Shown here: positions 1 through 8,498 of the stretch, piece by piece
Numbering within the stretch: position 1 is the stretch's first letter
How the letters are laid out: every line of letters begins with the position of its first letter
Source: a virus
Strand: one strand, 5' to 3'
Length of the DNA stretch: 64,000 nt
IMG/VR virus record: IMGVR_UViG_3300017991_000008
Coordinates: 31,381 to 95,380 of that record
Program-made: the position numbers and the translations under genes
The notes under the pieces: model-generated
The model's database searches: none
What the model saw: only the letters and a program-made list of their open reading frames with translations
What the model was told of the DNA's origin: nothing

Positions 1-224
1 TCGCTTCCCTGGGTGAAGAGAGACTGGATCTCCAAGCCCTGATGGAGGAGCAGGCTTGTGGACTTGATACCATGATGGACGTTTTTTGTACGCAATGTCA
101 GGGGAGGTTCGAGCACCCTCTCCCTTTCGATGCGGACTTCTGGGTCCCCCTCGGCAAGATACGGAAGAGACGTCGAGCGAGATCAGCGAGAGCGCATGGT
201 CTTACCGACAAGTTGAACCGATAA
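1..224 (+). CDS. Tail assembly chaperone / T4 gp26-like zinc-motif protein, 3' end only
   Basis: The gene is cut by the window edge; the frame is open from base 3 to the stop at 222-224. The visible part holds a Cys-x2-Cys pair (FCTQC, codons at 84-98) followed by a hydrophobic LPF...F pattern and a basic tail. A late Cys pair followed by such a pattern is typical of the small gp26-like or chaperone proteins encoded just before the tape measure in myophages. The position, one short frame ahead of the tape measure, agrees. These proteins help load tail tube subunits on the tape measure or form part of the baseplate hub. The N-terminal domain is outside the window, so the family call is an inference. 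A -1 slippery heptamer lies inside it at 122-128. Confidence 0.5.
   Translation, partial: ASLGEERLDLQALMEEQACGLDTMMDVFCTQCQGRFEHPLPFDADFWVPLGKIRKRRRARSARAHGLTDKLNR
122..128 (+). promoter_or_regulatory. Candidate -1 ribosomal frameshift site CCCTTTC
   Basis: The heptamer CCCTTTC sits in the correct register for simultaneous slippage: zero-frame codons are CCT (123-125) and TTC (126-128), which re-pair as CCC and TTT in the -1 frame. The -1 frame is open from 86 to the stop ending at 448. Tail chaperone genes ahead of the tape measure are known to use programmed frameshifting in lambda and many other tailed phages. Whether this heptamer is the site actually used is not shown. Confidence 0.35.
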
Positions 225-448
225 GCGTCCTGGAGGGTATTGATCTCGGCCTGTGTTTAAACTGGGAACCACTGCTCGGTGAGTGGTCGAGGAAGGGATT
301 AATGGACCTTGAAATTCTACTGGTTGCCAACTTCCCCTTTGCTATCAGCCTTGGTTTACCCATAGCCACCGTGGAGGCTATGACCCCTGATATGGCAATT
401 GAGTGGGCGGAAACCCTTAATCGTTTACAAGAGAGGATGAAAAAGTAG
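128..448 (+). CDS. -1 frame extension of the tail chaperone, or separate small gene starting at 302
   Basis: This frame is open from before base 86 to a stop at 446-448, three bases before the tape measure start. The part after about 215 reads like a real protein, with a hydrophobic segment (LEILLVANFPFAI) and an acidic/amphipathic C-terminus ending LQERMKK. Between the upstream stop (224) and base 302 there is no ATG in this frame although the translation still looks protein-like, which favours expression as a frameshift product (GT-type chaperone). The alternative is independent initiation at ATG 302, preceded by AGGAAGG, giving 48 residues. Either way its location fits a tape-measure chaperone. 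Confidence 0.45.
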   Translation, partial: RCGLLGPPRQDTEETSSEISESAWSYRQVEPISVLEGIDLGLCLNWEPLLGEWSRKGLMDLEILLVANFPFAISLGLPIATVEAMTPDMAIEWAETLNRLQERMKK

Positions 449-450
449 AG

Positions 451-3057
451 ATGGCCGGCCGTGTTATGAAAACCATATTTGACGTCATTGGACGTGATAG
501 TGGTGCGAGCGCCACGGCCAACCGTGTGTCCACAGCCCTGAACACTATGTCCAACTCGGCCCTGAAGTCAAAAGCCGCCCTGGGGGGAGCCAGTGCGAGC
601 CTGTCACGCACCCAGAAGGTATTGCAATCATCCATGCAGTCCATGATGATCGGTGGTGGTTTTTTAAAAATCGGCAGTGGTCTTCTTGATTTTATGGGTG
701 GGGCTACCGACAAGGCTGGTGAGCTCGAATATGAACTAGCCACTCTACGAGGTATTTCGGGGGCCACGGCCAAGGATTTGGACCGATTAGCGGCGGCAGC
801 TCAGAAGGCCGGTATCGAAACCCAGTTTACCCCCACCGAGGCGGTTCAAGGTCTACAGAACCTAGCACAACAAGGCTTTCTCGTAGAACAGCAACTGGGT
901 GCTCTAATGCCATCCTTGCTGCTTTCTGGAGCGTCGGGGGGAAAGGTGCCCCTTGCGGATGCCGCAAAGCTCACTGCCCAGGTGATAAAGGGGTTCGGAC
1001 GAGAAGCAGAAGACGCTGGGATCATGGTCGATCAGATGGTCAAAACTACCACGAAAAGCGGTATGGCCATTGAAGATCTTGCTGGTGCTATGCAGTATGC
1101 TTCGTCTGCTGCACAGAACATGGATGTGGATTTCACCTCCACGTTGGCAACACTTGGTCTAATTAAGAACGTTATCCCCAGTGCCGAGGTGGCAGGTTCG
1201 GCGTTTCAGATACTCACGGCCAGATTATCAAAACCAACGAACCAGAGAAAACTTAGGCAAAATCTTGGAATAGATGTTATCGACCAGGCGACGGGAGAGT
1301 TTAGGGGATTTGGTGCGCTGTTACTCGATATTAGTAGCAAATTCGGATCGATGAAAGGCGGGGAACGAGCTGGCATGATTCAGGACATATTTGGTCCACG
1401 TGGAATGAAGGCGATAATGCCATTAATGACACAGCTCGAGAAAGGAATAACAACCGAAACAGGCAAGGTTCTCAAGGGTCAGGAGGCATGGCAGTACTGG
1501 ATGAACACCCTAGATCCCGACAAGGTGGCCGGATTTGCCGAAGAGATGAACAATATGAAATTGGACACTCTCAATGGGCAATTACAGCTACTTTCAGGTT
1601 CACTACAGACATTCCAAATAGAACTTGGAAAGGGGACAGCCGCCCTATCCAAGTCCGCGGTGAAGTATGGACTAAAAGCCTTTAATGCGTTTTTGGAAAT
1701 CTTCACCAAGTTACCGAAACCGGTGAAAAATGCTGTTAGCGGGTTCTTGGTATTATCCGGGACACTTATTAAGGTAATAGGTGGCTTCTTCATTTTGAAA
1801 GGTTTGATGTCCTTACTGGATATCTCCTTCGGTGGAGTTCTTCTGACCATAGGAAAAATCCTTTTGCTGGCTGTACCTCTCACACTTCTTTTCTCTGCCC
1901 TGGGTGTGGGGATCTATGGTGTCTATCGAACGATCTCCAAAAACTTTGGAAAAGCCGGAGACGAGACAGCTTCCTTCTTTGAGAAGCTAAAACTGGGATA
2001 CAGGGCGGTCACTGATCTGATATCGGACGGTGCGTTATCAAAAGCCGTTATCGAGGATATGAAGCAGGCAAAGTTCCAGGGGGTGGCCGACTTTATTGGA
2101 ACGTTTGGTGTATGGCTGGGCAAGGCAAAAGAGTTCTTTAAGGGGGTGGTAGACGGATTCGATGCCGGTTTGAGACGTCTCACTGGTCCGTGGAATGAGT
2201 TTAAAGAAGCTGTGCAGGATGCCTTTGGATCTTGGTTCGATAACGCCCAAAGGGGGTCAAAGAGCCTGTCCGAATGGGAGGGCAAAGGAAAGAGCTTTGG
2301 CGCCACGTTATCCGGTTTTTCAAAGACAATTATCAAGATGATGACCAAGTCTGTGGAGATGGGACAGCGGTTCTCTGAGTGGGCCAGTGATTTCACAATG
2401 GCCGATATGATAGATGAAGCCAGGGAGCTTGCCGACACTATCCAGGACGTACTGAACGGACTACGGTGGCTGCTGGACAAGTTCGGTTATGTGGGTCACA
2501 TGGTGGATATAGTAGGCAACTTTGGGGAGAACGTAACCTTTGCCGATTTGATGAGAAAGGGAGAGGGTGGGCCTCTCACAAGCCAAAAACTAATAGAGGG
2601 TTCCAGGACGTTTGCAGAGGGACTTAGAAGGGGATCTACGAGCATAGAAGGGGTTGGAGAAGTTCCCAGTTCCGCCTTCGGATTTGAAAGCGATGTACAG
2701 CGGTTTGTTGGCCGTCGGGCCCGACGTTTGGAAACACTACAAAAGGCAGGACAGTTCGAGGGCAAAGATGAGGCACTTGCTGCCCTTCAGAGAGTTTTGT
2801 TTGTCAGTGCTGTTGAGGCCGGCAAGAAGAGAGCTGCCGACGACAAGGAATCAGCACGACGGTTAGAAAAACAGTGGGACGGCATACTCAAGAGAATGGA
2901 GCTCTCCTTGGTAAACGCCATGAAAGAAGGCGGGGGTTTGAAGGGACTCAAACTGGTTATAGGTGAACACGAGTTTGGACGATTAGTTGACCAAGCCGGA
3001 GAAACCAAAAAAGAAGATAGTTATGACTGGGAGGATATGGGGCCACCTGCTCCCTAG
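451..3057 (+). CDS. Phage tail tape measure protein
   Basis: 868 residues. The region around residues 80-340 matches the TP901-type tape measure core (start GELEYELATLRGIS, then the TPTEAVQGLQNLAQQGF-like stretch, and a G-x-R-G-M-K-A block near 310). Two strongly hydrophobic segments lie at about residues 425-455 and 462-490, as in tape measures that help DNA cross the host membrane; the rest is helical and charged. The protein sets tail length and is ejected with DNA. At about 0.15 nm per helical residue it would correspond to a tail of roughly 130 nm. It follows the chaperone frame by two bases and opens the run of tail genes, as in Mu- and P2-like phages. The ATG at 451 has only a weak GAG upstream, suggesting translational coupling to the chaperone. 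Confidence 0.93.
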   Translation: MAGRVMKTIFDVIGRDSGASATANRVSTALNTMSNSALKSKAALGGASASLSRTQKVLQSSMQSMMIGGGFLKIGSGLLDFMGGATDKAGELEYELATLRGISGATAKDLDRLAAAAQKAGIETQFTPTEAVQGLQNLAQQGFLVEQQLGALMPSLLLSGASGGKVPLADAAKLTAQVIKGFGREAEDAGIMVDQMVKTTTKSGMAIEDLAGAMQYASSAAQNMDVDFTSTLATLGLIKNVIPSAEVAGSAFQILTARLSKPTNQRKLRQNLGIDVIDQATGEFRGFGALLLDISSKFGSMKGGERAGMIQDIFGPRGMKAIMPLMTQLEKGITTETGKVLKGQEAWQYWMNTLDPDKVAGFAEEMNNMKLDTLNGQLQLLSGSLQTFQIELGKGTAALSKSAVKYGLKAFNAFLEIFTKLPKPVKNAVSGFLVLSGTLIKVIGGFFILKGLMSLLDISFGGVLLTIGKILLLAVPLTLLFSALGVGIYGVYRTISKNFGKAGDETASFFEKLKLGYRAVTDLISDGALSKAVIEDMKQAKFQGVADFIGTFGVWLGKAKEFFKGVVDGFDAGLRRLTGPWNEFKEAVQDAFGSWFDNAQRGSKSLSEWEGKGKSFGATLSGFSKTIIKMMTKSVEMGQRFSEWASDFTMADMIDEARELADTIQDVLNGLRWLLDKFGYVGHMVDIVGNFGENVTFADLMRKGEGGPLTSQKLIEGSRTFAEGLRRGSTSIEGVGEVPSSAFGFESDVQRFVGRRARRLETLQKAGQFEGKDEALAALQRVLFVSAVEAGKKRAADDKESARRLEKQWDGILKRMELSLVNAMKEGGGLKGLKLVIGEHEFGRLVDQAGETKKEDSYDWEDMGPPAP

Positions 3058-3070
3058 AGTGTGAGAGACA

Positions 3071-3613
3071 ATGACTTTACCAACTGAAAGCAGAACCAAA
3101 ATCTGGAACGTCAACGAAGACGATCCCACTCAATCGAAGGGTATCGTTTTACATTACGAACCAGAGAGTTTCTCAGGTGGGGTTCGGGCTGCTTACGGAG
3201 GGGAGAGAGCATTGGCAGAACCCAGAAGTCCCATGATCTATGGTGGCACAGATTCGGAAACTTTCTCTTTCACAATAAGGTATGAACGAATACCTCTACA
3301 GTCAAAGAGGAAAATAACAGCGGATGAAGCGTCGGATATTATCGACAAGGCTCGAGCGTTCATACGCTCTCTGGCTGCCCCTGGAATAAGGCCAGCCGGG
3401 ATACTGGGGGGACAGACCCCTCTTGTGTTTTTAGAAGTACCAGGTGTATTCACAGTCTACTGCCGGTTGGAATCTATCGATTGGGATGTCACTCGTAGAA
3501 ATCCAACATCAGGCAGGATTGATTCACTCACAATGCGGACCACGTGGAAAGAGGATCCGCAGTACTGGTATTCAGCAGAGGAGCTGGAAGAGCTCGGCTA
3601 TCAGAGGGCTTAG
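3071..3613 (+). CDS. Baseplate/tube-initiator protein, contractile-injection tube-like
   Basis: 180 residues between the tape measure and a LysM/gpX-like protein. The sequence is beta-rich, with a pattern in which a conserved aliphatic/aromatic strand (PLVFLEVPG) precedes a segment ending SLTMRTTWKED. This resembles the layout of contractile injection system tube/hub-adaptor proteins, where a domain links the tape measure end to the LysM protein. I see no enzymatic motif. The neighbouring order (tape measure, this gene, LysM-like, gpD-like hub) is the main support; the family call is moderate. It could also be a P2 gpU-like or Mu gp43-like tail protein. Confidence 0.5.
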   Translation: MTLPTESRTKIWNVNEDDPTQSKGIVLHYEPESFSGGVRAAYGGERALAEPRSPMIYGGTDSETFSFTIRYERIPLQSKRKITADEASDIIDKARAFIRSLAAPGIRPAGILGGQTPLVFLEVPGVFTVYCRLESIDWDVTRRNPTSGRIDSLTMRTTWKEDPQYWYSAEELEELGYQRA

Positions 3614-3615
3614 AC

Positions 3616-3957
3616 ATGGCGGAGATCACGAGATACAGTGTCTATAGAAACAGCTTGGAACGAACCGACGAAGATGGGAATCTGTACACTACTGACGCCG
3701 AACCGTTCCTGTATGTGGATTTGCCTGACAACAGTGAACACATCGTCTCAGATGGCGAGCAATGGTGGGACATAGCCCACATATACTGGCATCCAATACC
3801 GCAAGCCAAGAGCTACTGGCGTTTCATTGCTGAGTTTCAGCCCGAACCTGTCACCGATCCGTTTATACCACCCAAAAAGGGAACGACTGTCTACGTTCCA
3901 TCAAAAGACACCTTTGAAAAGAAAATACTTGGTTCAAGGACCGGGGTCACGTTTTAA
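3616..3957 (+). CDS. LysM / tail protein X-like baseplate protein
   Basis: About 113 residues from ATG 3616, two bases after the previous stop. The second half reads as a LysM-like module: DGEQWWDIAHIYWHP, then WRFIAEFQPEP, then a P-P-K-K-G-T-x-V-Y-V-P ending, matching the pattern G-(D/E)-x-W-x-I-A ... A-x-x-N ... G-x-x-L-x-I-P seen in P2 gpX and T4 gp53-type proteins. In phage tails this domain clamps the wedge/hub region rather than binding peptidoglycan. The stop overlaps the hub gene start by one base, so the two are translationally coupled. The upstream in-frame extension to 3544 lies inside the preceding gene and has no ribosome binding site. Confidence 0.65.
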   Translation: MAEITRYSVYRNSLERTDEDGNLYTTDAEPFLYVDLPDNSEHIVSDGEQWWDIAHIYWHPIPQAKSYWRFIAEFQPEPVTDPFIPPKKGTTVYVPSKDTFEKKILGSRTGVTF

Positions 3958-5288
3958 TGTGGAGGGGAGGACCAAGGATCTGGATCGGCTCTATCCAGAG
4001 TGACGAGGGTGACGGTCCTTTGGAGGTTTTTCGAGACCGATTGATTAATTTCAAATTCCACGACAAGGATAAGGGGGTAGACAAGGCGGAATTTGTCCTT
4101 AAGAACGAAGATCGCTATTGTTTGGACTTGCCCCATCTAAGAAACGGAGAAAAGTTTCTACTTGCGTGGGGTTGGGCCGATGAAATGTGTATTCCTAGAC
4201 GGATGATAGTTCAAAAAGGTGGACAGACGGGGACCAATTTTACGGTCAAGGCAAAGGATGAATCTGTCCTAATGGACAGAAAAAGACAGTTCCAATCATG
4301 GAGCGGAGCCAAGGACTCGGATGTGGTTCGGGAAATCTTCGCATTTAATGGCTACGAAGGTCTCTTGGCGGACATAGTGGAGACTGAGACAGTACGGGAA
4401 ACCATAACACAGAACCGTTCAGACGCCAGGATGATCCAGAAGTTGGCAAATCGAAATGGCTATGTGTGGTGGATCGATGCAGCAGGAGCTCATTTTACAC
4501 CCAGACCCATGGCATCGGAACCTACCAAGTGGTTCACATATAGGGGATACTATGACGGTGATGGGTATCTGATTTCTGAGCCACAGATAGATGCCAACCT
4601 TTCGAAGGATCTGGCCAAGGTACGGGTTTCAGCAATCGACCCGTATACACACGAAGAGGTCTTTGCCGAGGCCGGTGCTGCGGATGAGGAAGAAACACTG
4701 GGGGAACATATCGCACGGCACATTGCAAGTCTTGGAGAAGAACAAGAGGTAGGGGATCCAGATAACCCAGTCGGAAACCGGCAAGCTCGAATATCACGAC
4801 AGGAATCCGTGAATCTGGGGATAGCCACACAGCAGGAAGTAACCGAAGCAGCGGAAGCCATGTATCGAGAGGTTGCTGGTGGTCGATACAAAATGAATGT
4901 GTCTATCCGGGGGGAACCCCTCCTGGGTGCCAAGATGCTGATTGGTCTAAGAGAGTATGCCGAGGCATTTGACGGCCTGTACTACGTCAAGGAAGCCATT
5001 ACCTTTATAGGGAACGGAACTTACAAGCAAGACCTAGTGACCAGACGGGATGCGCTTGGAAAAATACACTCTAAAAACATACTGAAAATAAAAAAGAAAA
5101 AGAACGAACCCGAGGACAACAAAGAGCCACCACCGAAGGAGTCTTTGGAGCGTGTGGCCGTTTGGGGAATTGGGGATAATAACGAACCTGTAAAAATGTG
5201 GGCCTATGTGGACAAGCAGGGTGAGTCCCATTACTGGGATCAAATGACACCGACAGAGGCTTCACAGAATCAATTGCCAGGAATTTAG
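3957..5288 (+). CDS. Baseplate hub protein, P2 gpD / T4 gp27-like
   Basis: 443 residues. The N-terminal 200 residues show the tandem beta-domain pattern of hub proteins: a short barrel that describes strain (FHDKDKGVDKAEFVLKNED), a 'LAWGW' strand and a later block, SDVVREIF ... ARMIQKLANRNGYVWW, that is close to the late-control gpD/VgrG N-terminal signature (hydrophobic-x-x-L-A-x-x-x-G). In phages this trimer forms the base of the tube and carries the spike. The C-terminal about 90 residues are charged and Lys-rich and may be a flexible linker. Position between the LysM protein and the gpV-like spike is exactly as in P2 and Mu. Confidence 0.8.
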   Translation: MWRGGPRIWIGSIQSDEGDGPLEVFRDRLINFKFHDKDKGVDKAEFVLKNEDRYCLDLPHLRNGEKFLLAWGWADEMCIPRRMIVQKGGQTGTNFTVKAKDESVLMDRKRQFQSWSGAKDSDVVREIFAFNGYEGLLADIVETETVRETITQNRSDARMIQKLANRNGYVWWIDAAGAHFTPRPMASEPTKWFTYRGYYDGDGYLISEPQIDANLSKDLAKVRVSAIDPYTHEEVFAEAGAADEEETLGEHIARHIASLGEEQEVGDPDNPVGNRQARISRQESVNLGIATQQEVTEAAEAMYREVAGGRYKMNVSIRGEPLLGAKMLIGLREYAEAFDGLYYVKEAITFIGNGTYKQDLVTRRDALGKIHSKNILKIKKKKNEPEDNKEPPPKESLERVAVWGIGDNNEPVKMWAYVDKQGESHYWDQMTPTEASQNQLPGI

Positions 5289-5855
5289 ATGAACGGACCA
5301 TTCAAAGGCTTTATTGTAAAAAGAGAAAAGGATCCAGCAGACGACCCAGAGTGCGCCGACATGGACGTCATAGGGCGTGTCAAGGTTCGTATACCGGGCA
5401 AACTGGAAGAGAGTGCCTGGGCTTGGCCTATGAACGCAGGTGGGGCGGAATTGTTTGGTCGTAACCATGTACCACCACGAGGGGCCATGGTAGACGTGTT
5501 TTTTGTAGATGGAGACCCGGACAAATTACAATGGTCACCCGGATCACATACCAGGGATCAAGTCTTTCCGGAGTTTGAACACCCAGATGTGACGGTGGAA
5601 GGAGATAAAAACTTTCGATTTGTACACGACCGCAGAGAGGGTCAACGATCAGCGGTCTTTAAAGTGGTCAAGCCAAATACCAGCGGTGTGGACCAAGATG
5701 TAATAGAACTTCGGTTTGATATTGAGGGCCACGGTGTGCGTCTGTATGCTATGACAGGGTTACAGCTCGAAACACTGGGTGACATGGATCTTAAGGCTAA
5801 CGGCGAAGTACGAATTCAGGGACGTGTGGTGTCAAAGAAGAACGGGATGATTTAA
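5289..5855 (+). CDS. Baseplate spike protein, gpV / gp5 OB-fold type
   Basis: 188 residues, starting directly after the hub stop. The N-terminal half holds the OB-fold signature of gpV/gp5: an IGRVKVRIPG strand, then the AWAWPM strand, then PPRGAMVDVFFVDGDPDKLQW, which aligns with the usual 'P-x-x-G-x-x-V-x-V-x-F-x-x-G-D-x-x-x-P' block. The last about 60 residues have short alternating strands (LRFDIEGHGVRLYAM, DMDLKANGEVRIQGRV) as expected for a beta-helical membrane-piercing tip. There is no lysozyme domain and no obvious terminal HxH iron site. It would sit on the hub trimer and puncture the outer membrane. Confidence 0.8.
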   Translation: MNGPFKGFIVKREKDPADDPECADMDVIGRVKVRIPGKLEESAWAWPMNAGGAELFGRNHVPPRGAMVDVFFVDGDPDKLQWSPGSHTRDQVFPEFEHPDVTVEGDKNFRFVHDRREGQRSAVFKVVKPNTSGVDQDVIELRFDIEGHGVRLYAMTGLQLETLGDMDLKANGEVRIQGRVVSKKNGMI

Positions 5856-6637
5856 TGGCTTTCTCCTGGAATATAAAAGACAACCTGATTTGCGCCGAGC
5901 TCCCGGACTGGAATATTTCTGATGACATTTGTTTTCCAGGTGGAGCATGTCTTTCCAACATAATACAGAAGATCCAAACGATACCGGCGCCATCAGAAAC
6001 AATACTGGGTTATCTGGGACAACTCGGGCCAGCAATGTCGTTTTTAAATCCGTTTTTTAGCCAGCTCGAGACTGTGTTGGCAATCTTTCGATGTATTGAG
6101 GCTATTACCGATTTTGCTACGAGCCTTGATCCGTCTGGTGTTTTGGAATGTGTGCCGGAGTTGGTAGAGAAGATCAACAAGTTGCTTGACCTGATCGCCC
6201 AACTGGCGATTCCCCGAATGGTCATTGCCCTTATAAAAGTTATTGCCGATTTACTCCGCTTTTTGGCAAACGACCTTGAATACATACAGGACAAAATACA
6301 GGACATTTTAGATGCCATCGATACCGCATCCGACATGAACGATGTGAAGTTGGGTGAACTACTGGCCTGTGCTCAGACCAACATGGAAAACCAGTTGATG
6401 ACCACAGCGGATGCCTTGAGGTCGATCGGTCGAATAATTCTTCTCTTGAATATATTACTTGGCTTAATAGGTGGTCCTGAGATACCCTGTTTTGGAGAGC
6501 TGCTTGCAGATCCGAATCTCTTGGACGAAGCTATTGACTTGCTCCGGGAGTTGGCAAACCTACTGGATGAGCTAGTTGCCTTAATACCGGATCCACAACT
6601 GGCCATCACTTTAGCCCTGGGAGAACAACGATGTTAG
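5855..6637 (+). CDS. Helical baseplate-region protein of unknown family
   Basis: 260 residues, almost wholly amphipathic/hydrophobic helices with many Leu, Ile and Asp, and regularly spaced Cys (residues about 12, 26, 33, 79, 97 and later). It starts by a one-base overlap with the spike gene and overlaps the gp25-like gene by seven bases, so it belongs to the baseplate operon. I do not recognise the family. A gene at the same place (between gpV and gp25) in other myophages is often a small wedge or tube-lumen protein. The hydrophobic helices could also mark a protein delivered through the tail. Confidence 0.6.
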   Translation: MAFSWNIKDNLICAELPDWNISDDICFPGGACLSNIIQKIQTIPAPSETILGYLGQLGPAMSFLNPFFSQLETVLAIFRCIEAITDFATSLDPSGVLECVPELVEKINKLLDLIAQLAIPRMVIALIKVIADLLRFLANDLEYIQDKIQDILDAIDTASDMNDVKLGELLACAQTNMENQLMTTADALRSIGRIILLLNILLGLIGGPEIPCFGELLADPNLLDEAIDLLRELANLLDELVALIPDPQLAITLALGEQRC

Positions 6638-6993
6638 GAACCGGAATCATTTTCCCAATTCAGCTGGATGGAAAAGGGGATCTTGGCAAGGGTACCGGTC
6701 GAGATCTCATGGTGACAAACCTAACTCTTCTTTTTGGAATCGAGAAAGGGGAGTGTCAGTGGGACGGCGATCTGGGAATGGAACTAAAAAAGCTGAAACA
6801 CATGAAGATGGTAAAGCTCGCAGGCAAGGCGATTATAATTCGACAAGCTACTGACCAGATAAGAAAATATGCGGTTGGTTACGTGGTAACAAATGCCAAG
6901 CCAGAAATAAGTGGAAACGAGTCAAAAGTCTCGATAGAAGTCGGTGAGCGTGCTAATATGGCTAAAAGGCTAACAGCGGAGGTCAAAATCTAA
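6631..6993 (+). CDS. Baseplate wedge protein, T4 gp25 / P2 gpW-like
   Basis: 120 residues. The start MLGTGIIFPIQLDGKGDL and the following (VTNLTLLFGIEKGEC) fit gp25-like proteins, in which a short beta hairpin is followed by a helix and the acidic conserved W-x-G-(D/E)-L-G block; here the matching residues are QWDGDLGMEL. gp25 proteins carry the trifurcation unit of the wedge and nucleate the sheath. It lies immediately before the gp6/gpJ-like gene and ends one base into it, the universal order gp25-gp6 of contractile tails. Confidence 0.75.
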   Translation: MLGTGIIFPIQLDGKGDLGKGTGRDLMVTNLTLLFGIEKGECQWDGDLGMELKKLKHMKMVKLAGKAIIIRQATDQIRKYAVGYVVTNAKPEISGNESKVSIEVGERANMAKRLTAEVKI

Positions 6994-8498
6994 TGTTTGA
7001 CATCACAAATCAGGATTTCACGCCCAGGGACTTTCAAGCAATAGATGCGAGGCTCCGCGATTTACAGGAATCAGTTTTAGAGGATCTTACTGACCCAACC
7101 GCTATTGCCGTGGTGAATTACTTGCGTTCGGTGTGTAGTTTTACGGGGAGTCTAAAAGACTATTATCTGGCCCAATTAAAGAGAGAATTTTTTGTCCCTA
7201 CCATGAGAGAGAGAAAGAGTGCCATTCTCCACGGAAAGAGACAGGGTTATAGTGTGGCCGGGGCCACAGCAGCCACAGCCGATCTGGTTGTAACGGTACA
7301 GAACGGACCACTGGCGGGAACGATCCTTATCGGGCAAGGTGACAAAGTAAAGACTGCGGATGTGCCCACTTCCGTGCAAGGAGAGATCCAGGAAGACGTC
7401 TTGATCGGAGCCGGAGAACTAACAGCGAATCTGAGTTGGAGACATTCGATAACCAGACAGGCCACCTTTACTTCTACCGGCAAGAAAAACCAGACCTTCA
7501 TGTTACCAGACACACCCTATCTGGACGGGTCGGCTACGGGGGAGAGTGCGGCAGGGGAGTGGACCCCAGTAGACAACTTCCTGCAATCCAGAGCAGAGGA
7601 CCGGGTCTTTAGGGTGTTTGTGGACCAGAATAATCAAGCGTTTCTGAGAACTGGTGACGACAAGAACGGTGCTATACCACGGGGACAAATAACTTTCACC
7701 TATGAAACGGGAGGTGGTAAGGCTGGTGAGGTAGATAAAAACTCATTGACCAAGTTCGTTTCTCAATATTATGACAGTTTGGGAACCAGGGCGATCCTGA
7801 CTGTGACCAACCCTGCAAAAGCAGAAGGTGGTGAAGATAGGGAAACTGTAAATGCTGCCAGGATAAACATTCCCAACAACAGGCGATTAAGCAACGGAAC
7901 TATTGCAGATGAGGACTTCGAGATAAGGGCAGTGAGTGTTGATGGTGTTGGACGAGCCCTGTTTTTGAGTGCTGATAGAGACAGTTCAATACCAGTAAAC
8001 GAAGGAAGAATCTTTATTGTTCCACCGGGTGGTGGAACACCTAGCCAAGCCACTCTCGATGCGGTGGAGCAGTTGGTCACGGTCACCTATCCCACTATGC
8101 CGACCTTCGTTGTGCAGGCTGTACCTGCGGATTATTTAACGATCGACATTTACGCAGTGGTTTACCTCACCAAGGATGCTGACGCCGATACTGTAAGAAC
8201 CACGGTTAACTCCAACTTGGTAACGTGGTTTCAACCACTCAATGACGATTTAACACCGAACATGAATGTGGATTTTGGATGGAACTACCGGGATGTGAAT
8301 GACAACCCGGCAGGACAGATCGCCTTTTCGGATATTTACAATGAGGTGCGGGACGTATCTGGGATCCGCAAAATAGGTGCAGGGGTGGATCAATTCACCC
8401 TGAACGAAAAACACAACGACGTCTCAATCGGCAACTACCAGTTCCCGGTGCTTGGAGAAGTCGTTTTAATTAACGGAGACACAGGCTTAGAACTGTAA
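6993..8498 (+). CDS. Baseplate J protein, gpJ / T4 gp6-like
   Basis: 501 residues. N-terminal helix-rich part with an early pattern DLQESVLEDLTDPTAIAV, then beta-rich core and a typical baseplate-J section near residues 270-340 (AARINIPNNRRLSNGTI, EDFEIRAVSVDGVGRA) in which the 'R...T..DYE..A..V.GV' signature is recognisable. It forms the wedge backbone with gp25 and gp53-like proteins and triggers sheath contraction. One-base overlaps at both ends place it in the same translational unit as the wedge gene and the next structural gene. Confidence 0.82.
   Translation: MFDITNQDFTPRDFQAIDARLRDLQESVLEDLTDPTAIAVVNYLRSVCSFTGSLKDYYLAQLKREFFVPTMRERKSAILHGKRQGYSVAGATAATADLVVTVQNGPLAGTILIGQGDKVKTADVPTSVQGEIQEDVLIGAGELTANLSWRHSITRQATFTSTGKKNQTFMLPDTPYLDGSATGESAAGEWTPVDNFLQSRAEDRVFRVFVDQNNQAFLRTGDDKNGAIPRGQITFTYETGGGKAGEVDKNSLTKFVSQYYDSLGTRAILTVTNPAKAEGGEDRETVNAARINIPNNRRLSNGTIADEDFEIRAVSVDGVGRALFLSADRDSSIPVNEGRIFIVPPGGGTPSQATLDAVEQLVTVTYPTMPTFVVQAVPADYLTIDIYAVVYLTKDADADTVRTTVNSNLVTWFQPLNDDLTPNMNVDFGWNYRDVNDNPAGQIAFSDIYNEVRDVSGIRKIGAGVDQFTLNEKHNDVSIGNYQFPVLGEVVLINGDTGLEL

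Noticed and set aside
2038-2480. Minus-strand frames opposite the tape measure
   Set aside because: Shadow frames with odd composition and no ribosome sites.
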